64,000 nt of DNA from NCBI GenBank assembly GCA_023411375.1, contig JAEYOW010000056.1, positions 1 to 64,000 on the forward strand, written 5' to 3'. The stretch's first letter is position 1; the number at the start of each line of letters is the position of its first letter. Positions 32,565-42,019 of this stretch are shown piece by piece. This DNA is from Bacillota bacterium. Its GTDB lineage: Bacteria; Bacillota; Clostridia; Christensenellales; Aristaeellaceae. Both the position numbers and the translations under genes were made by a program. A model generated the notes under the pieces. That model had not been told where the DNA came from, searched no databases, and was given only the letters and a program-made list of their open reading frames with translations.

Positions 32565-34421
32565 CTAAGCCAGCGCCGTTCGCAGCGCCAGGGTTTCACA
32601 CGCCTGCCAGACAAGCGTCTCTCCGCTTACGCACAGGTCCTCGCGCCCAATCCATTTTACATCCCGCAACGCAGGGTCGAGGGTCAGGCGGCTTGTAACG
32701 GGATGGTTTGCGTGGTTGATCAGCAGATAGACCGCCTCGCCGTCCTCATCGCACACCAGGCGGCTTACCTCGATGTTGGCGCTTTCAACGCGCACGGGCC
32801 GGCTGACGCGGCTTTCTTGCACGATATACTCAAGCACGCGGTGCAGAGGATGCGTCTCGAACACGTTTTCAGCGCATGCGAGCAGGCCGTCCGTCCATTG
32901 CATGGCAAGGAACCACGCGCCGCCGTTGCGCGTCAGAAGCGGCATGCCGTCCTCAAAGCTGGCCAGCACACCGGCCTGGCGGGCTTCAGTCTCCAGCCGC
33001 ATTGTGGCGGCGCTGCCGGCGGGTACCGCGCCGTGCCACCGGGCAGGCGATTGCACCTCCAGGCCAAAGATATCCCTAAAATAGACATTCAGCCCGCTAT
33101 TGCCGTCAAACAACCAAAACAGCCGCCCGCCGTCCCGCACATAGGCGCGGAGGCTATCCCAATAGCTTGTGGTGAATCCCGATGTGTCCGCGATTACGAG
33201 CAGCTCGTAGCCGTCCGCGGGCATACCTTGCCATAGCAAATCCACCGCGACCCCGCATCCCTTGAGAAACACATAGGCAAGGTATACGCGCTGGAAGGAC
33301 AGCGGCATGTGCTGGTAATAATCGCGCGGCACCACAACAGCCACGCGGGCGTGCTCGCGGCGGTAACGCGCAAGCCCCAACGCCTCCACGGCTTTGGCAA
33401 AGCTACGCAGCTCCTCTCCGCTGGGCTTTACGCGCCCGTCCACCGTTACCACGCCAAAAGAGGGTTCCAGCACGTACTCCTCCAGCGGACGCTGATGCCA
33501 GATGGCGGGGTCGAAGTCGTTCATAGCCCAGGGCAATACGCCGTTGCTTCCCTCCGCAAGCTGCCCGTACAGGCAGGCGCGGTAGTAACGGCCTATGACC
33601 GCCTCCGAAAACATCACGCTGCTGAAGCCCGGCGCTTCGCAGGTCATGACCGCGTTGCCATACGGGCGGTTAAACGCCACGTAGAAGGGCAGAAAATAAT
33701 TGTTGCGCAGGCAGTCCGCCCGGTCCGGGCAGAGATCCAGCGGATAACAGGTAACCGCCATTAAATCCAAAATTTCCGCCATGTCCAGCTCGTGATAGCC
33801 AAAATTGGCCGACGCGATATGGCCAAAGCCAAGCGTGACCAGGTGGTTTGGGTCCGCTTCCTTTACGCCGTCGTACAGCGTGCGCACCCAATTGCGCAGG
33901 TCGTCCCGGTTGAAGGGCCATTGCTCCGCGCCGGGGTTGCGGCAGTAAAATTCCGGCTCGTCGCACAAATCCCACATCAGGATGCGCTCCTCGTCACGGT
34001 AACGGCTCACGAAGCGGCGGATATGGTCGCGCGCGACGCCCACCATATCCCCTGTGAAAAAGGGGCGGCCGCCGCGGAAGGGCACGTCGTAATCCTGTGT
34101 CGCGATACCGACCAGAAACCAGGGCATCAGGTACATGTCCAGCTCGCGGCACCAGTCCAGGAACCGGTCGAACATCGGAAAGATATCCTCGTTATACACC
34201 CGTTCCTCGGGCTCCATGAACCCCCAGTTCATGGGGATGCGAAGCGCGCGCACGCCAAGGCTGGCGGCAAGCTTCAGGTCCCTGTAAATCACCTCGGGCC
34301 TGAAATCCTCCCAGAAGTTGGTGCAGATGTAGGACGCTACATAGTTGATGCCGACGGGATAAAAAGGCGCGCCCTCCCTGTCCCGCAGGCGAAGGTTTTC
34401 ATCCAGGGTTACAAAAGCCAT
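32565..34421 (-). CDS. Glycoside hydrolase with GH5/GH42-like barrel and amidotransferase-like domain
   Basis: The 618-residue cytoplasmic protein starts with a TIM barrel (about 10-330) of clan GH-A: GINYVASY, RIPMNWGFMEP, the acid/base glutamate in WDLCDEPEF (near 150) and a probable nucleophile in MTCEAPGFSS (near 260). A class I glutamine amidotransferase-like domain (about 350-470, VVVPRDYYQHMP, LVIADTSGF) follows, as in GH42 beta-galactosidases, then a C-terminal beta domain. It lacks a signal peptide, so it acts on imported oligosaccharides. ATG 34421 follows AAAGGAGA by 9 bases. It is the last gene of the binding protein-permease operon upstream. Substrate (beta-mannoside, beta-glucoside or beta-galactoside) is open. 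Confidence 0.82.
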   Translation of the reverse strand: MAFVTLDENLRLRDREGAPFYPVGINYVASYICTNFWEDFRPEVIYRDLKLAASLGVRALRIPMNWGFMEPEERVYNEDIFPMFDRFLDWCRELDMYLMPWFLVGIATQDYDVPFRGGRPFFTGDMVGVARDHIRRFVSRYRDEERILMWDLCDEPEFYCRNPGAEQWPFNRDDLRNWVRTLYDGVKEADPNHLVTLGFGHIASANFGYHELDMAEILDLMAVTCYPLDLCPDRADCLRNNYFLPFYVAFNRPYGNAVMTCEAPGFSSVMFSEAVIGRYYRACLYGQLAEGSNGVLPWAMNDFDPAIWHQRPLEEYVLEPSFGVVTVDGRVKPSGEELRSFAKAVEALGLARYRREHARVAVVVPRDYYQHMPLSFQRVYLAYVFLKGCGVAVDLLWQGMPADGYELLVIADTSGFTTSYWDSLRAYVRDGGRLFWLFDGNSGLNVYFRDIFGLEVQSPARWHGAVPAGSAATMRLETEARQAGVLASFEDGMPLLTRNGGAWFLAMQWTDGLLACAENVFETHPLHRVLEYIVQESRVSRPVRVESANIEVSRLVCDEDGEAVYLLINHANHPVTSRLTLDPALRDVKWIGREDLCVSGETLVWQACETLALRTALA

Positions 34422-34516
34422 CCCGGTCACTCTCCTTTCATGATGATAAAGGGAGGCGTCGGAGGGGTGTAACCCTCCGACCTAAATCCGTATCGGCCGG
34501 CTTTGCCGGGTGGGCG

Positions 34517-35377
34517 TCAGCCCTTGACCGCCCCGGTTACCATTCCCTTGATAATCTGCTTGCTGAAAATGAAGTAGATCAGCGAGGCGGGCGCGAGCGC
34601 CACCAGCATGCCGGTGATAATTTTGGGATAATTGGAGCTGTACTGCCCGTTGAGCACGGAAATGCCCAGAGGAAGCGTGCGCAGCGATTCGTCGTTAATC
34701 AAAATCAGGGCGAAGCTAAACTCATTCCAGTAGTTGAAAAACTGAATGATTCCCACGGTCGCAAGAACGGGCAGGCACATCGGCAGCACGATGCGAAACA
34801 TCGTTCCCGTAAAGGTGCTGCCGTCGATACAGGCCGCTTCCTCCATGGACACGGGAAGGGAACGGACATAGCTTTGAACCAGAAAAATTGTGACCGGCAG
34901 GCCGAAGGCGATGTAGGGAATAATCAGCGTAAACCACTGGTTGGACAGGTGCGCGTTTTTAAACAGCACGTACATCGGCACCATCAGCGCATGCACGGGA
35001 ATCAGCATGCCCAGCAGGTAGTAAAATACAAGACCGCCCTTTGCCTTGAAGGAAAACCGCCCAAGCAAATATCCCGTGATAAATCCCAAAAGCAGCACGC
35101 CGGCGAGCGATAAAAACGTGATGTACAGGCTATTGAGCATATAGCTGGGCAGGTTGGTGCCAAACAGGATATCCTCGTAGTTGCCAAGATATAGGCTCTT
35201 TGGCAGCGCGATAATATCTGCGTTAAACTCCGTGGATACCTTAAAGGAGGAATACAGCATCCAAACCAGCGGAAAGATGCAAGTGATGGAAAAAATCCAG
35301 ATCACTGCGTTTGAAAGCGCGGCCGCCGTGCCGCGGCCTACGCGGTAGGCCAAATCCGTACGCTTTTGCTTTGCCAT
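34517..35377 (-). CDS. Sugar ABC transporter permease (MalG-type)
   Basis: The 286-residue protein has six membrane helices and the EAA motif SMEEAACIDGSTFTGTMFRI near residue 180; it ends in GMVTGAVKG, as usual for CUT1 MalG-type permeases. ATG 35377 is chosen because GGAGGA stands 8 bases upstream and the start follows the stop of the MalF-type gene by one base; longer frames overlap that gene without need. It works with the upstream permease and binding protein to import the oligosaccharide used by the adjacent glycosidase. Confidence 0.93.
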   Translation of the reverse strand: MAKQKRTDLAYRVGRGTAAALSNAVIWIFSITCIFPLVWMLYSSFKVSTEFNADIIALPKSLYLGNYEDILFGTNLPSYMLNSLYITFLSLAGVLLLGFITGYLLGRFSFKAKGGLVFYYLLGMLIPVHALMVPMYVLFKNAHLSNQWFTLIIPYIAFGLPVTIFLVQSYVRSLPVSMEEAACIDGSTFTGTMFRIVLPMCLPVLATVGIIQFFNYWNEFSFALILINDESLRTLPLGISVLNGQYSSNYPKIITGMLVALAPASLIYFIFSKQIIKGMVTGAVKG

Positions 35378-35378
35378 G

Positions 35379-36272
35379 CTACGCATCCTCCGATCCGCCC
35401 ACACGCGTGGCCAAATATCGGCTGACTGCCGTAAGCAGCAGACTCAACAGCAGAATGCCGATGGAAAGCGCGCTGCCATAGCCCATCTGGTGCCGCCGGA
35501 ACGATACGTTGTATGCATACATCGCCACAACGCTGGAGGCCGTGCCCGGCCCGCCCCCCGTCATAACGTAGATATGGTCGAAAACCTTCATATTGCCGGA
35601 TACGCACAGCATTACGCAAACGACCATCGCGTTTTTGATCAGCGGCAGGGTAATGCTTACGGCCCTTCGCCAGCCGGACGCGCCGTCGATTTCGCTCATC
35701 TCAAAAATCTGCGGGTCGATACCCGAAATAGCCGAGAGGATAATCACCAGATAAAAGCCGATGTACTGCCACACCAGCGGGATCGTTACCAGCCAGATCG
35801 CCAGGCTGGGGTTGGTCAGCCACGATTGCACGGCGCTTTCCATCCCCACCGCGCGCAGAAAGTAGTTAAGCAGCCCGTAATGATAGTCGAAAATAATGGA
35901 CCAGATATAGCCGACGATAACCGCTGATATCGTCACCGGGAAATACCCCAGCGTGCGGTGAAGCCCTTTCAGGCGCACCAGCTTGGAATTAAGCAGCATG
36001 GCGAAGAAAAATGCCAGACCGATTTCGCCAATCAGGCAGATACCCGTAATCAGCAGGTTGTTGCCAAAGCTCTGCCAGAACACGGGATCCTGCCACAGGC
36101 GCAGGTAGTTGTCCACGCCCACATAGGTCATTTTGCTGCCGCCCGCCCAATTGAAAAAGCTGTAATACAGCGCGCGCAGAATGGGGATGGGCACGCTGAA
36201 GGTGTAAATCGCCAGCGCGGGCAGCAGGTACAGCGCCAGAGTGGTTTTTCTGGGCCGAATGGCAGTGTTCAT
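35379..36272 (-). CDS. Sugar ABC transporter permease (MalF-type)
   Basis: The 297-residue protein has six membrane helices and the EAA loop IFEMSEIDGASGWRRAVSIT near residue 205. It is the first permease of the second CUT1 importer of the window. The ATG is preceded by AAGGGAGGCTTCCTG. It follows the binding-protein gene after a hairpin and precedes the MalG-type gene with a one-base gap. The TGGGPGTASS segment near residue 250 is typical of the family. Confidence 0.93.
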   Translation of the reverse strand: MNTAIRPRKTTLALYLLPALAIYTFSVPIPILRALYYSFFNWAGGSKMTYVGVDNYLRLWQDPVFWQSFGNNLLITGICLIGEIGLAFFFAMLLNSKLVRLKGLHRTLGYFPVTISAVIVGYIWSIIFDYHYGLLNYFLRAVGMESAVQSWLTNPSLAIWLVTIPLVWQYIGFYLVIILSAISGIDPQIFEMSEIDGASGWRRAVSITLPLIKNAMVVCVMLCVSGNMKVFDHIYVMTGGGPGTASSVVAMYAYNVSFRRHQMGYGSALSIGILLLSLLLTAVSRYLATRVGGSEDA

Positions 36273-36298
36273 CAGGAAGCCTCCCTTATGGAATAAAA

Positions 36299-36340
36299 GG
36301 AGGGCTCCGTACGAAAGCCGGTTCTTCGACGGAGCCCTCC
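36299..36340 (-). terminator. Intra-operon partial terminator
   Basis: A perfect 12-bp inverted repeat (36299-36310 and 36329-36340) is followed on the minus strand by TTTTATTCC. It sits just after the binding-protein gene and before the permease genes, the same arrangement as in the first sugar operon. Confidence 0.8.
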
Positions 36341-36351
36341 ATGCTTTTTGA

Positions 36352-37659
36352 TTACGGCAGCATATCCTGCGCCGCCTGGATTTCAGCGGCCAGGTCCTCG
36401 GGGGACTTGGTGCCGCTTAACAGCTCCTGCAAGCCGTTGTTCATCACGTCGATGACGGATGCGTCCATCTGCGCGTCGTAGATGGGCACGATCACGGCGC
36501 TTTCCGTAACGGTCAGGTATTCCTGCGTGATGGAATCAAACTTGGTAAGGTCGGGGTTTTCCAGCCGGATGGCGCCGATGCCGCCAAACTGCTCGGCGTA
36601 GCGGGTGGAGAATTCGGGGCCGGTCAGGTACAGCGCCAGCTTGATCGCTTCCTCGCGGGCCGCGCCCTCCAGCTTGTTGTTGACGCTCAGGTACCAGCCG
36701 CCGCCGCCGGAAAGGCTGTTCGTCTCGCCCTTGGGCGTGCCGCTGTTGGGCAGAAGCGCCATTTTGATGCTGCCAAGCAGCTCGCCGGCGTTCTCCTGCA
36801 GGTAGGGCAGAGCCCAGTAGCCGTCCACCAGCGTGGCGGCCTTGCCCTCGGCAAAAAGCTGCTGCGCCTGGGCGGTGGACAGGGCGTTAAAGTCGGGGTT
36901 GAACACGCCTGCGTCCGCGATCTGCTTACAGCAGGCAAGCGCGGCTACAAAATCCTCGTCGGTGAACTTCGCGTTGCCGTCGCGGGCGATGATGGAACGG
37001 GTCCAGTCGGTGCCGGTGAAGCGGTCGCCGATGGTGGACATCCAGCAGGACTGGAAGTTCCACTTGCCCTTGTTGGCCTGCGCAAAGGTGTACACGCCCA
37101 GCTCGTCAAACTTCGCCTTGGCGGCAAGCACATCTTCCCACGTGGTGGGGAAAGCGTCGTAGCCCGCCTGCTTCCACAGGTCGGCGTTGTAGTACACATA
37201 GCCGGAGGCCGAGAACTGAAGCGGCGTGCCGTAAATGCTTTCGCCAACCATCACGGGGTCGAAAATGGTTTCGCGGTAGCTGTCGTAGTAGCCGCTGTCC
37301 TTAAGCGCGCCGGAGAGATCGGCCAGCATTTCGCTGTCGGCAAAATTGGGAATCCAGGAGCCCAGCGTGCAGAAGATATCCGGCAGGTCGTCCGCAGCGG
37401 CCTGCGCGGGCAGCTTGGTCTGGTAATCGTTGTTGTTCATCTCAACGATGTCGATTTCCACATTGGGGTTTTGTTCCATGTATTCCGCGAGAAGGGCGCG
37501 GAATACCTTGGATTCGTTGCTGCCTTCCTCCTCCTCCTTGGTAAAGTAGTGGGAGAACGTCAGCTTAACGGTCTCCTTTTCCTCGGCAATGGCCAGAAGC
37601 GGCATAGCCAGCATCAGCGTCAACACAACGGCCACCAAAGCCTTCAGGGTTTTTTTCAT
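36352..37659 (-). CDS. Carbohydrate ABC transporter solute-binding protein
   Basis: A 435-residue secreted SBP family 1 protein. The signal peptide (MKKTLK, hydrophobic core, LLAIAEE cleavage region) lacks a lipobox cysteine. The mature part has the two-lobe pattern with IDIVEMNNNDYQTKL, LPDIFCTLGSW and the hinge YGTPLQFSASGYVYYN. It is the first gene of the operon with two permeases and a GH5/GH42-like glycosidase. The divergent YesM/YesN-type two-component genes suggest induction by an extracellular oligosaccharide. The ribosome site is GAAAGGAGA. Confidence 0.92.
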   Translation of the reverse strand: MKKTLKALVAVVLTLMLAMPLLAIAEEKETVKLTFSHYFTKEEEEGSNESKVFRALLAEYMEQNPNVEIDIVEMNNNDYQTKLPAQAAADDLPDIFCTLGSWIPNFADSEMLADLSGALKDSGYYDSYRETIFDPVMVGESIYGTPLQFSASGYVYYNADLWKQAGYDAFPTTWEDVLAAKAKFDELGVYTFAQANKGKWNFQSCWMSTIGDRFTGTDWTRSIIARDGNAKFTDEDFVAALACCKQIADAGVFNPDFNALSTAQAQQLFAEGKAATLVDGYWALPYLQENAGELLGSIKMALLPNSGTPKGETNSLSGGGGWYLSVNNKLEGAAREEAIKLALYLTGPEFSTRYAEQFGGIGAIRLENPDLTKFDSITQEYLTVTESAVIVPIYDAQMDASVIDVMNNGLQELLSGTKSPEDLAAEIQAAQDMLP

Positions 37660-37871
37660 GGTAAGTCTCCTTTCGATTTTTCGGCTTTCGCCTGATCTGT
37701 TTTGATCATAGGCCTTTTTTGGCTGGAATAAAAGGCCGATTTTTGACCATCTGGCACCGCTTGAGTGGGCGGTTTGGGGATATCGCGCCGCCCGTGCGTC
37801 GGAAATATCCCTTTTGCTTTACTTTTATCCCCGTTCCTTGTCCGGTTGCTTCCTGCGAAATGGAAAGGCGG

Positions 37872-37900
37872 TTGACACGCCGCGCGCGGTTGGTTAACAT
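37872..37900 (+). promoter_or_regulatory. Promoter of the two-component genes
   Basis: TTGACA (37872-37877), a 17-base spacer and TAACAT (37895-37900) precede the kinase start by about 44 bases. Confidence 0.65.
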
Positions 37901-37943
37901 AGAAACAGTATATATGAATGAAATAACCGGAGGGAACCGCGCG

Positions 37944-39653
37944 ATGCGCAAGGGAAGCCTGAAATCCAAGTTTTTGTGGCTGACGCTGCTGGTCATCCTG
38001 GTGCCGCTGCTGGTAACCAACAGCGTGGCGATTTCCATGCATAACGACCTGTTGCGCGACAGTATGCGCACGCTTGCCTATCATAACATACAGCATGTGG
38101 GCCTGACGATGCAAATTTTTGTACAGACCGCCAACGAGCTATCCACCGACATGATCGGCAACGAAACCATCCGCGCCTATCTGCTGGCGGCTGAGGAGGG
38201 GGACGATCCGGAGGCCGCGGCGCGCGCCGCGGGGGTGCTGGCGGGGTTTCCAATCTCCAGCCAGTTCATCAGCAAGGCGACGGTGTTTCCAATTACGGGG
38301 CGGCCGATTAACAACAATTACTATTCAGGGCTCACGCTAAACAACGGCCAGCGGGAACGGGCGCTCGCGCTTAAGGGGCACCTGTTTTGGGTGCTGGAGG
38401 AGAACCAGCAGGGGGAGCAAACGCTCTCGCTGGTCCGCTCCGTACGGGATGTGCGCAACTTCAACCATCAGATCGGCTTTGTTAAAATCGCGCTGAACAT
38501 GACCTCGCTGCTAAACGTGCTGGCCGCGCCGGACGATCTGGAGCAGACGGGATATACGCTTTTGGATGAGGCCGGACGGATTGTGCTGAGCACCGATAGC
38601 GAAAAAACAGACGCGGAGGAGCTGGCGGCCATGGCGCTGCGCTGCGGAAACGGCAGCCTGTGGGAGGATAACCAGTACTGGGCGGCATGCGCGATTGAAA
38701 AGACCGATTGGGTGCTGCTTGGGCGCTCGCCCGACCAGGCCTCGGTTTCCTTCCGCCAGACGCTGGCCCGGACGCTGACGTTCGCCACGCTCCTGTGCGT
38801 CGTGGTATGCTTCGCCATTGCCGCGATTTTTGCCAACCTGGTCACCAAGCCGCTTCGAAAGCTGGGCGATATGATGGCGACCGTGTCCGACGGAGACTTT
38901 TCGCAGAAGGCGGAGGTGGGCGGCTTTTCCGAGCTTACCATGCTGACCGGGCAATTCAACCGCATGAACGAAAAGCTTGATTTTCTATATAACGAGGTGC
39001 TGCGCAAGGAGCTGCGGGTTCGTGAGGCGGAGCTTTCGGCGCTGGTATCGCAGATGAATCCGCATTTTTTGTATAACATTCTGGATACGCTGTACTGGAT
39101 GGCCAAGGCCGGTCGCACGGAGGAAGTGGGGGAGATGGTGTCCAGCCTTTCCAGGCTGATGCGCCTTTCCCTTAGCGGCGACAGGGAGGGCTTTGTATCG
39201 CTCCAAACGGAGCTGGAGCAGATCCGCTGCTATCTTTCCATCCAGCGCATCCGCTTTGGCGATCAGATTTTGTTTGAACTGAACGTGGAGGACGGGCTTC
39301 TGGATTGCCAGGTGCTCAAGCTGATTTTGCAGCCGCTGGTGGAAAACGCCATCCAGCACGGCGTGCATCCCGTGGGCGGCGGCGAAATCCACGTGCGGGT
39401 ATTCTCCGGGGATGGTCTGTTGGTTTACCGCGTGTCCAACACCGGCCGCGTGCTTCGCGCGGAGGAGATTGAAACCTGCCTGCGCACGGAGCCTTTGGGG
39501 CGCAAAGGTTTTGCGCTGAAAAATATCAACGACCGCCTGTGCCTGACCTATGGCGCGGAGCATTCCCTGCGCTATGGCCACGAGGACGGCATGACCTATT
39601 TTGAGGTGGTTCAGCCCATCGTGCGCCAGGAAGGAGGAGAGCCGTTTGTATAA
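37944..39653 (+). CDS. YesM/LytS-type sensor histidine kinase
   Basis: The 569-residue membrane kinase has a first membrane helix (about 9-31), an extracellular sensor of about 240 residues (dCache-like), a second helix (about 275-300), HAMP, and a His_kinase domain with the phosphoacceptor His374 in NPHFLYNILDTL. The HATPase_c domain has the N box LVENAIQHGV and ends near residue 560. These kinases detect extracellular sugars or peptides, often with a binding protein. ATG 37944 follows GGAGGGAACC. The cognate AraC-type regulator overlaps its end, and the divergent sugar operon is the probable target. Confidence 0.93.
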   Translation: MRKGSLKSKFLWLTLLVILVPLLVTNSVAISMHNDLLRDSMRTLAYHNIQHVGLTMQIFVQTANELSTDMIGNETIRAYLLAAEEGDDPEAAARAAGVLAGFPISSQFISKATVFPITGRPINNNYYSGLTLNNGQRERALALKGHLFWVLEENQQGEQTLSLVRSVRDVRNFNHQIGFVKIALNMTSLLNVLAAPDDLEQTGYTLLDEAGRIVLSTDSEKTDAEELAAMALRCGNGSLWEDNQYWAACAIEKTDWVLLGRSPDQASVSFRQTLARTLTFATLLCVVVCFAIAAIFANLVTKPLRKLGDMMATVSDGDFSQKAEVGGFSELTMLTGQFNRMNEKLDFLYNEVLRKELRVREAELSALVSQMNPHFLYNILDTLYWMAKAGRTEEVGEMVSSLSRLMRLSLSGDREGFVSLQTELEQIRCYLSIQRIRFGDQILFELNVEDGLLDCQVLKLILQPLVENAIQHGVHPVGGGEIHVRVFSGDGLLVYRVSNTGRVLRAEEIETCLRTEPLGRKGFALKNINDRLCLTYGAEHSLRYGHEDGMTYFEVVQPIVRQEGGEPFV

Positions 39654-41160
39654 GCTGATGGTCGTGGATGACGAGCCGATTATCCGCTCGGGTATCCGCT
39701 ACTCCATCCCATGGAGCGAGCTGGACGCGGAGGTGGTGGCCGAGGCAGGCAACGGTCTGGACGCGGCGGAAAAGGCCGTAGCGGTGCAGCCGGATATCAT
39801 TATCACGGATATCCGCATGCCTATGATGGACGGGCTGGAGCTGATCCGCCATGTGCGGGACCGGCTGCCCTATACCCATTTCATCCTGCTTTCCGGCTAC
39901 AGCGACGTGGCTTATTTAAAGCAGGCCATCAGCATGGGCGTACAGGAATACGTATTTAAAAACGCTAATTATGAAGAGATTGTGGCGGCTGTCCGCAAGG
40001 TGACCGCGTTGATTGAAAAGGAACGCGAGCTGCGCAACCGTTCCATCCGGCGGGATAACCTGCTTGACGAAAACCTGGCGCTGATCCGTTCCACGCTGAT
40101 GCAGCAATTGCTGACCGGCGGGCCGGAGGGGCTTTCGGATCGCCTGCGCGAACTCGGCGTAACGCTGGAAGGGCCCCGCTTCTGCCTGCTGGCGGTGCCC
40201 GGCGCGGCGGCCCAGCGGTGGCAGACGGTTGCGCGGCTAAACGAGCTGCTTGCGGGCTACTCGCCGTTTATTACCTGCGGGGAGGGGGGCGTCGTTACGG
40301 CGGTGCTCAACCTGCCTGAGGATGTGGACCTGGCGGCGCGCTTTAGCGGCTTGAAAAGCGCGTTGCAAGGCAAGGGCGCAGCGCCTATGGCGGTGGTCTG
40401 CTCGCCCGTGCTGACCTCGGCGGCGGAGCTGGTCGGCGCCCGCACGCTGGTTTTGGAAGCGCTGGACGCGCTGTTTTGGTTTTCCGGGCAGCCGCTACTG
40501 ATTGCCGACCGCCATGTGTCCGCGCCAATTCAGCGCGCCGATCTGTTCGCGCTGGAGGGCCGGTGCATCGCGGCGTTTGTGAGCAAAAGCAACGCGCGCA
40601 TGCAAAGCGACCTGAAATGCTATTTCTCGTTTTTACAAAGGCACTGCCTGCCCCGCAAGGACTTTCTGGCCTCGGTCACGCGTCTGCTGGTTTCCATTAA
40701 CGCGCTTGAGCAAAACGAGGATATCCTTCGCTTTATGGACGAAATCGAGCTGATGGGATATGAGGAAATTTTTGACCGCATCGGCGAACGCATTTGGCTG
40801 GGCAGCCAGCATGCCGACAGCAGGCGTGATTTGGCCGATCAGGCGAAGGATTACATCGCCGCGCACCTGACCGAGAGCCTGACGCTGGAAAGCGTGGCCG
40901 GGAACATGTATATCTCACCCGGCTATTTGAGCCGGTTGTTTAAAGAAAAAAACGGCGTCGGCTTCAAGGAATATGTACAGGAATGCAGACTTAACCGCGC
41001 CAAGGAGCTGCTTGCCGACCCGAAGCTGAAAACCTATGAAATCGCCACTATGTCCGGTTTCCGTGATTATAAGCATTTCTCCCAGACCTTCCTGAAATGT
41101 TGCGGCTGCAGCGCCAGGGAATACCGCAAAGGCTGTAAGCCGCCGGGAGATACGCGGTAG
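39646..41160 (+). CDS. YesN-type response regulator with AraC DNA-binding domain
   Basis: The 504-residue protein has a receiver domain (residues 1-120; Asp55 in ITDIRMPMMDG, Lys near 105 in YVFKNANYEE), a long middle region (about 130-390) of unknown fold, and a C-terminal AraC HTH pair (LTLESVAGNMYISPGYLSRL and TYEIATMSGFRDYKHFSQ, about 410-495). The start is TTG at 39646, reading LYKLMVVDDEP, with AAGGAGGAGA 5 bases upstream and an 8-base overlap with the kinase gene. It probably activates the divergent binding protein-permease-glycosidase operon. Confidence 0.92.
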   Translation: MYKLMVVDDEPIIRSGIRYSIPWSELDAEVVAEAGNGLDAAEKAVAVQPDIIITDIRMPMMDGLELIRHVRDRLPYTHFILLSGYSDVAYLKQAISMGVQEYVFKNANYEEIVAAVRKVTALIEKERELRNRSIRRDNLLDENLALIRSTLMQQLLTGGPEGLSDRLRELGVTLEGPRFCLLAVPGAAAQRWQTVARLNELLAGYSPFITCGEGGVVTAVLNLPEDVDLAARFSGLKSALQGKGAAPMAVVCSPVLTSAAELVGARTLVLEALDALFWFSGQPLLIADRHVSAPIQRADLFALEGRCIAAFVSKSNARMQSDLKCYFSFLQRHCLPRKDFLASVTRLLVSINALEQNEDILRFMDEIELMGYEEIFDRIGERIWLGSQHADSRRDLADQAKDYIAAHLTESLTLESVAGNMYISPGYLSRLFKEKNGVGFKEYVQECRLNRAKELLADPKLKTYEIATMSGFRDYKHFSQTFLKCCGCSAREYRKGCKPPGDTR

Positions 41161-41178
41161 GCGGCAGCGTTCACGCTT

Positions 41179-41970
41179 TTATTTGATTCCGTAAATGACA
41201 CCCAGACGGCCAATCACAAACCGTGTGTTTAAAAAAGCGGGAACGCCCTCCATGTGCCGGCTGTCCGCAAAATGAAGCTCCTTTACACAGGGCTTTAAAA
41301 GCTCCAGGAGCGTTTCAATACTCCCGTAAATATGTGCGGCGTAAAAAACATCCTGAAACACAAACGCGCCGCCCGGCTTTATGACCCTGAGCGCCTCCTT
41401 AATCAGCGCCGGTTTATCCGGTTGAGTACGCACCTCGTGAAAAACGAGGTTGCTGATAGCGGCGTCGAAAGCGTCGTCGGCATACGGAAGCTTTGCCGCA
41501 TCCGCCCTTTCAAACCGTACACGGGACGCGACGCCTTCCAGCGTAGCGTTGCGCTCGCACTGCTCCTGGCTGTAATACCAATCCTTACCCCAGAAATCAA
41601 TGCCGGTAACGCAGAGCTTTGGAAATTTTTTTGCGGCCTTTACGCTCATCGCGCCGCTTCCGCAGCCTATATCCAGCAAAGAACCCTCTTTGTTTACGGA
41701 TAGACCGTCCAAACGCGTTACGACGCTGTCGAGCACTTTGCTCTGCGCCTTTCCCCCCCGGTAGGAAAGCGCGGTTTTGGCAAGGGAAAGATAGACGGTA
41801 AAGCTTAAAAAAGCGGCGGTTACGCAAAGCGCGGGGATTAGCCAAACTGCCGGTGCATGCCACAGAAAATGGGAAACCGCCGTAAGCATTCCCAGGAGCG
41901 CCGTTGCCGCCGCCCCCTTAAGAATAGGCCTCATGGACACCCAGCTTGCGTATTGAACCTGATTTTTCAT
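41179..41970 (-). CDS. Membrane-anchored SAM-dependent methyltransferase
   Basis: The 263-residue protein begins with two membrane helices (about residues 17-38 and 43-63), followed by a class I methyltransferase domain: the SAM-binding motif LLDIGCGSGAMS (near residue 97), the acidic ribose contact VTGIDFW, and motif II-III regions ADAAKLPYADDAFDAAISN and VIKPGGAFVFQD. The catalytic domain would lie at the cytoplasmic face of the membrane. Substrate is unknown: a lipid, quinone or small molecule is possible. It starts with GAAAGGAGAAAA upstream and converges on the two-component genes. Confidence 0.85.
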   Translation of the reverse strand: MKNQVQYASWVSMRPILKGAAATALLGMLTAVSHFLWHAPAVWLIPALCVTAAFLSFTVYLSLAKTALSYRGGKAQSKVLDSVVTRLDGLSVNKEGSLLDIGCGSGAMSVKAAKKFPKLCVTGIDFWGKDWYYSQEQCERNATLEGVASRVRFERADAAKLPYADDAFDAAISNLVFHEVRTQPDKPALIKEALRVIKPGGAFVFQDVFYAAHIYGSIETLLELLKPCVKELHFADSRHMEGVPAFLNTRFVIGRLGVIYGIK

Positions 41971-42019
41971 AGTTGAATTTTCTCCTTTCGCGCTAAAAGC
42001 GCCATGTGTTCCATTTGCA

